From JABDGM01 sp046349975 (GTDB lineage: Bacteria; Planctomycetota; Planctomycetia; Pirellulales; Lacipirellulaceae), in contig JAXMBH010000003.1 of assembly GCA_046349975.1 (NCBI GenBank), positions 248,001-312,000 on the forward strand: a stretch of DNA of 64,000 bases, given 5' to 3'. How positions within the stretch are numbered: position 1 is the stretch's first letter; each line of letters opens with the position of its first letter. The position numbers and the translations under genes are program-made. Below the pieces are notes generated by a model. That model worked only from the letters and a program-made list of their open reading frames with translations. It ran no database searches and was not told the origin of the DNA. Of this stretch, positions 9,573 to 16,625 are shown in pieces.

Positions 9573-11564
9573 ATGAAACTTACCTCTCGGCTTCTGGCAA
9601 TCATGTTTGTCTTGGGCAGCCTCTCGATGGCTCACGCCCAGACAACCAAGTATTGGGACATTAACGGCTCCTCGCCGGGGGCGGGGCGCGACGGGTTCGG
9701 TTTTTCCGATGGCACCTGGGATACCACGACCGCCAACTGGAATACTGACCCGAACGGTAGCAGCGCTACGACGACCTGGACAGATGGCGACATCGCGGTC
9801 TTCTCCGCCGGCAGCGCCTCTACAACTCCTGGCAACGACGCTGTTGATACCGCGTTGTTGATCCCCGCGGGCCGCACCGTTAGCGGCCTCATCATTGAAG
9901 ACGGCAAGGTCGCGCTACCCAGCGGCGCTGGTGGCGTCGTCATCAACGCCAACCCAGCGCGCATCAATCAAGGCGCAACGCTCTCGATACCAAACTTGAA
10001 CGTCATCACGGCGACCTCGGGCCATGTGCTCACGCTCGATGGCGGCAAACTTCAGAACACGATCGTCGGCGTGGGCAGCGGCATTTACACGAACCCCTCG
10101 AGCGCCGGCCGCATCGAAATCACCGCGAAGGGCGGCACGCTCGATACCCCCAGCGGCGCTGTCGGCGGCGGCGCCATCAACGATCCGAATGGCGCCTACA
10201 GCATCTTGCTGTACAACGGCTTCGTCGGCCTCGCCGCCGGCGAAACCAGCGGCACGCTCCACAAGACCGGTCATGGCGAATTTCGCGGCCTCAACAATTG
10301 GACATTCACCGCCCTCGACGTGCAAGAAGGCTTGTATCGCCTCAACGGCACCGGCGGTGGCGACACCGGCTTCGGCGCCGCAACCGGCACCGTAACGGTC
10401 GCCGGCGGTGCGACGCCGAACACCTCGCTGGGCGCGTCGGTCGGCACGAGCATCGGCGTCACCTCGCCGGCCACGCGCAGCTTTGTCCTCTCGGGCGTTG
10501 GTTCCACGCCATACTCTGGCTTCGTCATTAACGCTGGTTGGACGATCAATGGCCCGATCAGCGGTCCTGGCGGTCTGATGCTCAATGGCCTGGCCCGCAC
10601 CGATGGCGGCCCGGCGGCCCCAACCGCTTCCGTGCTCGGTAGCCAGTCCCAAATCCTCACGTTGGGCGGCACCAACACGTACGGCGGCGGCACGCTGATC
10701 AATTTCGGTACGCTCGTCGCCACCGGCGGATCGGCAATTCCCAACACCTCGACCGTCGAGATTTCCACAAACTCGAGCTGGGGTGGCGGCAATACCGTCG
10801 TGTCGACTCTCAACACCGCGGTCCTGCAAATCGGCACCTCGACGGTGGCAGCCACCGAAACCATCGGCTCGCTCAAGGGCGGCAATGCCACCCGCGGCAG
10901 CGTGTCGATTCTCAACTCGGGCTCGTCGCTCATCACCGGGGCCGATAATTCGACCACGACTTACAGCGGCGCGATCAGCGGCGCTGGCAGCCTACAGAAG
11001 ACCGGCACCGGCACCTTCACGATCGACGGCGCCAAATCCTACACCGGCGACACCAAGGTCCTGGGCGGCACGCTCAGCACGAACAGCGCGTCGCTCGCCG
11101 ACACCGCCGACGTGTACCTGACCACCGGTTCGTTCTTCAACTTGAACTTTGCTGGCACCGACACCATTGATTCGCTGTTCATCGACGGCACGTCGGTGGC
11201 GACCGGCACGTGGGGCGGCACCGGCTCGGGTGCCACCCACATCAGCACGCTGCTCACTGGCACGGGCTTGCTGCAGGTCACGACCGTCGCTGCTCCGCCA
11301 GGCGTTCCTGGCGACTACAACAACAACGGCGTGGTGGATGCGGCCGACTATGTGTTGTGGCGCGATGGCGGCCCTCTGCAGAACGAAGTCGACACCCCAG
11401 GCACGGTGAATAACGCCGATTATGACGCCTGGCGGGCTCGCTTCGGCAACACCTCGGGCAGCGGCAGCAGCCTCGGCGGCAACGCCGCAGTGCCTGAGCC
11501 GGCGAGCCTCGCAATGATCCTGCTATGCCTCTCCGGTTGCAGCGGTTGGCGGCGCGGTCGTTAG
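9573..11564 (+). CDS. Autotransporter-type beta-strand repeat protein with dockerin and PEP-CTERM
   Basis: The start at 9573 gives a signal peptide ending AHAQ and has GGAG upstream; an upstream in-frame ATG at 9507 would add a non-signal leader. The 663-residue protein is rich in G, T, S and N and carries passenger-type repeats (TLGGTNTYGGGTLINFGTLV, ITGADNSTTTYSGAISG, GAKSYTGDTKVLGGTLSTN), as in autotransporter-associated beta-strand repeats that fold as a beta-helix. No beta-barrel translocator is present; instead it ends in a dockerin-like pair (GDYNNNGVVDAADYVLWRDG and GTVNNADYDAWRARFG) and VPEPASLAMILLCLS with a basic tail. Inferred to be a secreted or surface-bound structural or adhesive protein. 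Confidence 0.87.
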   Translation: MKLTSRLLAIMFVLGSLSMAHAQTTKYWDINGSSPGAGRDGFGFSDGTWDTTTANWNTDPNGSSATTTWTDGDIAVFSAGSASTTPGNDAVDTALLIPAGRTVSGLIIEDGKVALPSGAGGVVINANPARINQGATLSIPNLNVITATSGHVLTLDGGKLQNTIVGVGSGIYTNPSSAGRIEITAKGGTLDTPSGAVGGGAINDPNGAYSILLYNGFVGLAAGETSGTLHKTGHGEFRGLNNWTFTALDVQEGLYRLNGTGGGDTGFGAATGTVTVAGGATPNTSLGASVGTSIGVTSPATRSFVLSGVGSTPYSGFVINAGWTINGPISGPGGLMLNGLARTDGGPAAPTASVLGSQSQILTLGGTNTYGGGTLINFGTLVATGGSAIPNTSTVEISTNSSWGGGNTVVSTLNTAVLQIGTSTVAATETIGSLKGGNATRGSVSILNSGSSLITGADNSTTTYSGAISGAGSLQKTGTGTFTIDGAKSYTGDTKVLGGTLSTNSASLADTADVYLTTGSFFNLNFAGTDTIDSLFIDGTSVATGTWGGTGSGATHISTLLTGTGLLQVTTVAAPPGVPGDYNNNGVVDAADYVLWRDGGPLQNEVDTPGTVNNADYDAWRARFGNTSGSGSSLGGNAAVPEPASLAMILLCLSGCSGWRRGR

Positions 11565-11594
11565 ATCAGTTGCAACGGTTGTGCGAACGGTTAC

Positions 11595-11633
11595 GAGGGC
11601 GAAGTCGCGGGCGGCTTCGCCCTCTTTGTTTGT
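11595..11633 (+). terminator. Intrinsic terminator after the PEP-CTERM gene
   Basis: Ten-base-pair stem GAGGGCGAAG (11595-11604) with CTTCGCCCTC (11615-11624), 10-nt loop, then TTTGTTTGT. It lies 30 bases after the stop at 11564. Confidence 0.88.
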
Positions 11634-11689
11634 TGGAGGTCGATGGACGTGTTTGCGCTAATGCGTGAAATATCTGCGCGTCCCTTTCG

Positions 11690-11719
11690 TTGATTCATTT
11701 GGCGTTTCCACGCTAAAAT
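11690..11719 (+). promoter_or_regulatory. Putative sigma70-type promoter for the DUF1559 block
   Basis: TTGATT at 11690-11695 and TAAAAT at 11714-11719 with an 18-base spacer, downstream of the terminator and about 90 bases before the start at 11812. Confidence 0.5.
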
Positions 11720-11811
11720 AACTAGTGGAGGAATGGAGTCCGGCAATTCAACTGCTCTTTTGTTCATCTGTCTTTTCGCGGAACGTTCTGTTTCGCACCG
11801 AGGGATTTGAA

Positions 11812-12969
11812 ATGCGATCCAACTTGGGAACCGTGACGGCCCATTCAGCGTCTCAATTTGTTCGCCGCACCAAGGATCGTGCTTTCACGCTGGTCGAGCT
11901 GCTGGTGGTCATTGCCATCATCGGCATCCTTGTCGCCTTGTTGTTGCCGGCGATTCAAGCGGCCCGCGAGGCGGCTCGCCGGGCTCAGTGCCAGGCGAAT
12001 ATCCACAACGTCGCGCTCGCGGTATTGAACTATGAATCGGCGAAGAAGACGATGCCGAATGGCATGAACTTCGATTCGAGCGGCGGCGCCATCCATACGT
12101 TAACCAAGTATGGCCCGAACTGGATCATCGATATTCTGCCCTACATTGAAAACCAAGCCGTCCGCGATGCGTTCGATCCGGCTTCTCTAGTGGAACCTTA
12201 TTCAGTTCCGATCAACGACACTTCGACGACGAGTCGTGCTTACAAAGCCCGGGGAACCATTATTCCTGTACTGCTGTGCCCGAGCGACGGTTCCAACAAG
12301 CAGTTGTACCAAGGCAAGTCAGGCACAACGCACGGCGGTAACTGGGGACGCACGAATTACGCGGGTAACGCCGGGCGGGGATTTCTATATGGCGGCACAG
12401 GCCGTTTGTACGTCTCAAATGCTGACAGCGCCGCATGGAAAGACAATTGTGTTCGCGGCGTGATGGGACCAAACGTTGCGGTGCCGTTGCGTCGTATCAC
12501 CGATGGCACTAGCAAGACATTCCTGGTTTGCGAAATACGCGTGGGACCGACCACCGAGGACGCACGCGGCACTTGGGCATTGGGGCATGCCGGTGCCAGT
12601 CTCGTGGCCGGTTATGGGGCAAGCGGAGATGATAACGGTCCTAACTTCTGCGATCCGGACGGCGATGACGTTTACAGTGACATTTGCGGCGCTAACGGAA
12701 CGATTGCTGGGGACGAGTTGAGTGGCGGCTGCATGCCATGTTACCAGGGCACGGTGTTCGACCAAGCCACTGCCCGCAGCAATCACCAGGGCGGCGTGTT
12801 TGTCGCCATGTGCGACGGCAGCGTGCAGTTCATCAGCGATGACATTGAAACCAGCGGGCGCAACGGCGCCTGTTGCACACCATGGGATCGCTACATTTCC
12901 AGCGGCGATGGCGATAGAGCGGGCGGGCTCAACGGCGCTAGCCCGCGCGACACCACGGCCTGCCAGTAA
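11812..12969 (+). CDS. DUF1559 pilin-like protein
   Basis: The start at 11812 has GAGGG upstream and gives a 21-residue hydrophilic leader, then RAFTLVELLVVIAII and AIQAAREAARRAQC. The C-terminus carries HQGGVFVAMCDGSVQFISDD. It is closely related to the DUF1559 protein at 5646: both share GPNWIIDILPYIENQ-like and GRGVMGPN/RGVMGPN stretches, a DDNGPNWC/DDNGPNFC stretch and paired cysteines near the C-terminus. First gene of a four-gene run DUF1559-lipoprotein-DUF1559-lipoprotein (11812-15219). Function inferred only from the pilin-like N-terminus. Confidence 0.88.
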   Translation: MRSNLGTVTAHSASQFVRRTKDRAFTLVELLVVIAIIGILVALLLPAIQAAREAARRAQCQANIHNVALAVLNYESAKKTMPNGMNFDSSGGAIHTLTKYGPNWIIDILPYIENQAVRDAFDPASLVEPYSVPINDTSTTSRAYKARGTIIPVLLCPSDGSNKQLYQGKSGTTHGGNWGRTNYAGNAGRGFLYGGTGRLYVSNADSAAWKDNCVRGVMGPNVAVPLRRITDGTSKTFLVCEIRVGPTTEDARGTWALGHAGASLVAGYGASGDDNGPNFCDPDGDDVYSDICGANGTIAGDELSGGCMPCYQGTVFDQATARSNHQGGVFVAMCDGSVQFISDDIETSGRNGACCTPWDRYISSGDGDRAGGLNGASPRDTTACQ

Positions 12970-13016
12970 TTTCAGAATTACCATCCCTTATCTGCATCTG
13001 TTGGAATCATTGCGAA

Positions 13017-13472
13017 ATGTCGCCTTGGCTGAAACGATGTCTGAAGAATGCGGCGCTCGTCGCGGGCTTGATTTGTGTTACACAGCTCGTCGGCTGCAAC
13101 AAGCGGCCGGAGATGGCCCAGGTGCGCGGCAAAGTCACGTACATGGACGGCTCGATTCCGCACGGCGGCGCGTGCGTGGTGCGATTTGAGCCCGCCAAAG
13201 ACAGCACCGCCCAAATCCGCAAAGGCGCAAGCGGCATCATCAAGCCAGATGGCACGTTCGAAGCCTACACCCGCATCCCCGGCGACGGCGTGTACCTGGG
13301 CGATTACGGCGTGACGTTCGCCGTGTGGTCGAATGCCACCGACCCAGGCTCTTCGATTATCGATCCGAAATACACGTCCGCTGCCACGAGCGGTTATAAG
13401 GTCACAGTCGACAAGGACCTCGAGAATCTCGAATTCAAAATCGAGCCGCTGCCGGGTGCAGCGAAGAAGTAA
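13017..13472 (+). CDS. Small lipoprotein with carboxypeptidase-regulatory-like domain
   Basis: MSPWLKRCLKNAALVAGL... TQLVGC is a typical lipoprotein signal with a cysteine at residue 27, followed by a single beta domain (VRGKVTYMDGSIPHGGACVVRF... PGDGVYLGDYGVTFAVW) and a lysine-rich end. It is a close paralogue of the lipoprotein at 6766 and, like it, follows a DUF1559 gene closely (47 bases). Likely anchored to a membrane facing the periplasm. Function unknown. Confidence 0.82.
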   Translation: MSPWLKRCLKNAALVAGLICVTQLVGCNKRPEMAQVRGKVTYMDGSIPHGGACVVRFEPAKDSTAQIRKGASGIIKPDGTFEAYTRIPGDGVYLGDYGVTFAVWSNATDPGSSIIDPKYTSAATSGYKVTVDKDLENLEFKIEPLPGAAKK

Positions 13473-13554
13473 CGCATCACGCGGCGCTGGCAGCAGGAGG
13501 CTGGCAGATTATTGGGGCTGGGACAGATAGTCGTAACAGAAAGGTGCGGGGGAT

Positions 13555-14697
13555 ATGAAACGCATTTTTCGCGATCACGCTCGTGTTCACGGGTCAAAAT
13601 CATACTCACATAAACGGGCGGCGTTTACGCTCGTCGAACTGCTGGTGGTGATCGCAATCATCGGCATTCTAGTGGCGCTGCTCTTGCCCGCGATTCAGGC
13701 CGCTCGGGAGGCGGCTCGGCGCACATCGTGCCAGAACAATGCCAAGAATATCGCGCTCGCCGTACTCAACTATGAGTCGTCGAAAAACGCACTGCCTGCT
13801 GGGAGTACCTTGGCGTTGACGCCGACCGGGACCACTTACAACCAAGCGAGTGGCTTGGCGTGGACCGTGGTAATCCTGCCCTATATCGAAGAGGCCAAGG
13901 TAAGCGAAGATGCACTTCGCATCTGGGACAACATGAAGAAGGCGCCGCCGGGACAGGATGCGTACTCTTCGACCATGGATTCGATCAACAAGCTCTTGTT
14001 GCCGATGTACCTATGCTCGAGCGATGAAGGCTTGAAATACCAGATCGAGAAATACGGCAATGCAGATCGCCGCGCGATGAGTTATTGCGGTGTTGCCGGC
14101 TCGTACTATGCTCGCACCGGTGATTGCGTGAAGGCCGCTGTTAACAACAGTTGGAAGCTTCCAGGACGTTATTGCATCTCAGCCGATATGACAGGACTAG
14201 GCCCCGTCAATTTTGACGGATTGCTGATTCAGGGCTGGCAAGTAGGACTCAAGTCGATATCAGACGGCACAAGCAAGACGCTGCTGTTCGGCGAGCGGAC
14301 CTATCAGGTGCGGACTTGGATGATCGGCGCGTTTGCCTTGGCAAGTCCGTCTGATCCAGGTGGTACGGCAAGAACTTCGGCGGTTCCGGATGGCCCGCAG
14401 CCCTCATCGGCTTTATTTGCGACGAAGAACGTGACAGATCTATGGCCAATCAATCATGACCCCTTCGTTGCTTGTTATGTGGGTCACGACAATAAGGCTG
14501 GCGATCGCCCGGAAGTGCCAGACAGCACGCCGCGTAAAATCACATGCAACGATTTACCGTTTGGCAGCCAGCATAAAGGAGGAGCGAATTTCGCGATGGG
14601 CGATGGCTCCGTTCACTTCTTGGTCGACAATTTGGACAGCAAGGTTTACCTCGGCCTCGGATCGCGTAACGGCGAAGAAGCAGTTGGTGATTTCTAG
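13555..14697 (+). CDS. DUF1559 pilin-like protein
   Basis: MKRIFRDHARVHGSKSYSHK leads into AAFTLVELLVVIAII and AIQAAREAARRTSC; the start has a purine-rich GGGGGAT just upstream. The C-terminal H-X9-DG motif is HKGGANFAMGDGSVHFL. It is a divergent member compared with the one at 11812, with two pairs of cysteines in the middle (MYLCSSDEG, SYCGVAG). Part of the DUF1559-lipoprotein run. Confidence 0.87.
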   Translation: MKRIFRDHARVHGSKSYSHKRAAFTLVELLVVIAIIGILVALLLPAIQAAREAARRTSCQNNAKNIALAVLNYESSKNALPAGSTLALTPTGTTYNQASGLAWTVVILPYIEEAKVSEDALRIWDNMKKAPPGQDAYSSTMDSINKLLLPMYLCSSDEGLKYQIEKYGNADRRAMSYCGVAGSYYARTGDCVKAAVNNSWKLPGRYCISADMTGLGPVNFDGLLIQGWQVGLKSISDGTSKTLLFGERTYQVRTWMIGAFALASPSDPGGTARTSAVPDGPQPSSALFATKNVTDLWPINHDPFVACYVGHDNKAGDRPEVPDSTPRKITCNDLPFGSQHKGGANFAMGDGSVHFLVDNLDSKVYLGLGSRNGEEAVGDF

Positions 14698-14790
14698 CCC
14701 GATTGACGGCCAGGCGGCATCGCAGCTAAAGAAGGCCCGTGCCGACGGCACGCCGTCTGTTGATGGTGGCATCGGAAAGGTGCAAAGTTC

Positions 14791-15219
14791 TTGAATCGAC
14801 TCGCGGGAAAGTTTTTGGAATGCGATTGGCGAGTGATCGCCGCGTTTCTGATTGTGGCCAGTGTTAGTCCGCTTTTGGGCGGGTGTCGCGAGAAGGCGAA
14901 TACGGTCAGCCTTACTGGGCATGTAAGCTACCGGGGAGAACCGCTCGGAAACGGCATCATTGCATTCTTTCCCGTGGATGGTCGGCCGATCAGCGGGGCA
15001 ATCTTAGAGACCGGTGAATATAGCCTCAACGTTCCCCCCGGCGACTATGCGGTCACCGTGGACGTAAGCACTGAGGTGCCGGCCGGCTATAAAGAAGGCG
15101 ATAAGCTGCCGGCTTCGAAAATCGCGATCCCGCCGCAGTACTCCGTCCGCGCCAAAACGACATTGAGCGCGAAAGTTCAAGCGGGCCAGAACGAACCGAT
15201 CAATTTTGAGCTGAAGTAG
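14791..15219 (+). CDS. Small lipoprotein, regulatory-like beta domain
   Basis: The frame opens with TTG at 14791, with GAAAGG upstream; no ATG is available, so the start is a judgement. The product has a signal stretch WRVIAAFLIVASVSPLLGGC with a lipobox cysteine and then a short beta domain (SLTGHVSYRGEPLGNGIIAFF... GEYSLNVPPGDYAVTVDV). It is the shortest of the lipoproteins in this block and closes the DUF1559-lipoprotein-DUF1559-lipoprotein run. Function unknown. Confidence 0.75.
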   Translation: MNRLAGKFLECDWRVIAAFLIVASVSPLLGGCREKANTVSLTGHVSYRGEPLGNGIIAFFPVDGRPISGAILETGEYSLNVPPGDYAVTVDVSTEVPAGYKEGDKLPASKIAIPPQYSVRAKTTLSAKVQAGQNEPINFELK

Positions 15220-15421
15220 GTTCGGCCGGGGCCCGCTCCGGCGTCGCCAAGCACCGTTCGAGTTCGCTGCTATCTCACGCTCACGCTAAAGCGAGAAATT
15301 TCTGCGCCAAATTCGTTGCTTACGTTGGCGGTACCAATTAGCGTGAAAGTAGTGACATCCATGTATCGGCGTGCGTGTCTGGGCCAGTTCTCTTCGAATC
15401 CCACATCCTTGGAGGGCGCTA

Positions 15422-16231
15422 ATGAGTATTCGCAACTGTTTGGCCACCGCGGCAATGCTGCTCGGCATCGTGCCGGCAGTCCCGGCCGCGACAATCTTTT
15501 CCGATAACTTCGAATCGGGAAATCTCAGCAACTGGACCTCGACTGCGGCGTCTCCCAGCCCGCTCGTGATCGATACGGCCCAGAATGTCGTACCAGCTGG
15601 CGGAACGTTTAGCGCCAAACTGGATACCTCCGCTGACCGGATGCATCACAACATAATTGCCGACAACGGCGGCAATGAACTCAGTGGCTACAGCACGTTC
15701 ACTTCGTACATCTACGATGCCTCGAACACCGCATCGCGCGTATTCAACGAAGTTCGTGGCTATTCCGGCGGCACCGGGCTCCCGAACGGCGGCACAACCG
15801 CCAACGGCACGCTCGCCCAGTTGCTGGCCATTGGCAAGTACAACTCGGTGACGATGCCAGGAGAAGTGTATAACGGCTCGAAATATCAGGCTCGCGTAAC
15901 GTTCGGTACAACCACCGGCTGGTTCAATCTGGACGCTGCCGGATCTCCCAATCGGTCTACTGGTTGGCACAAATTCACCATCGAACGCCTCGCGGACGAT
16001 ACGACGCTCAACTTTTTTGTTGATGACATTCTTAGCCGCACCATTTCCGCCGCCACGGCACAGAGTTGGGACACGGTCGTCATGGGCCCTGGCTTGGGTT
16101 CGACTGTTGGCGACGCGTGGATTGACGGCATTTCCATCGATGATGGCATCGTGGTGCCGGAACCGGCCGTAATCGGCTTGGCCTCGATGGCGCTGATCGC
16201 GCTAGTGTCGCTGCGACGTGGCACGCGTTAG
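15422..16231 (+). CDS. PEP-CTERM protein, probable lectin-like beta-sandwich
   Basis: The start at 15422 follows GGAGG and gives a signal peptide MSIRNCLATAAMLLGIVPAVPAA cut before TIFSDNFESGNLSNW. The body (YSTFTSYIYDASNTASRVF, FGTTTGWFNLD, GWHKFTIERLADDTTLNFFV) looks like a concanavalin/LamG-type jelly roll, inferred from the DNFESG opening and the 'WHKFTIE...FVDD' strand pattern. It ends VVPEPAVIGLASMALIALVS plus a basic RRGTR tail, a PEP-CTERM signal without a dockerin repeat. Exported; ligand unknown. A terminator follows. Confidence 0.82.
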   Translation: MSIRNCLATAAMLLGIVPAVPAATIFSDNFESGNLSNWTSTAASPSPLVIDTAQNVVPAGGTFSAKLDTSADRMHHNIIADNGGNELSGYSTFTSYIYDASNTASRVFNEVRGYSGGTGLPNGGTTANGTLAQLLAIGKYNSVTMPGEVYNGSKYQARVTFGTTTGWFNLDAAGSPNRSTGWHKFTIERLADDTTLNFFVDDILSRTISAATAQSWDTVVMGPGLGSTVGDAWIDGISIDDGIVVPEPAVIGLASMALIALVSLRRGTR

Positions 16232-16258
16232 GATTGGATACTAGTCGACGTTCGCAAC

Positions 16259-16301
16259 GAAGCCGCATCAGCCCAGAGGCGATGCGGCTTCTGCTGTTTG
16301 T
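16259..16301 (+). terminator. Intrinsic terminator after the PEP-CTERM gene
   Basis: Perfect 11-bp stem GAAGCCGCATC (16259-16269) and GATGCGGCTTC (16281-16291), 11-nt loop, followed by a moderately T-rich TGCTGTTTGT. Confidence 0.75.
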
Positions 16302-16625
16302 AGCAAGCGCACTGGATCTTAGAGATGCCCCACGCTATTGAGCACCCCTCGCTGGCGACCAGCGATGCGCAATAGGATTAGACTCCTGCGCACACGCAAC
16401 CATTCTAGTTGTTTTTGGTTGACCGTGTGGCGGCAACAAAAGTTGCTGAAAATGCACCTTTCGTGAATAATCAAATCAGGGCTTGCACAACCTGTCGGCG
16501 ATAATCTAGTCGAACTGCCGACAGCGATTCTCTCTCCAGCATTTATAAATTCGTGTGAACGAACCTGTCGCAACAGGACGATTGCGCTCGGCATATTCTC
16601 GTAACGGAACGGTTTGGTGCAGGCG
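16302..16625. other. Intergenic region before the GH25 pair
   Basis: No coding sequence is supported. It holds an inverted repeat CTGTCGGC (16492-16499) and GCCGACAG (16517-16524) about 100 bases before the first lysozyme gene, which could be an operator; no clear promoter pair was identified. Confidence 0.4.
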
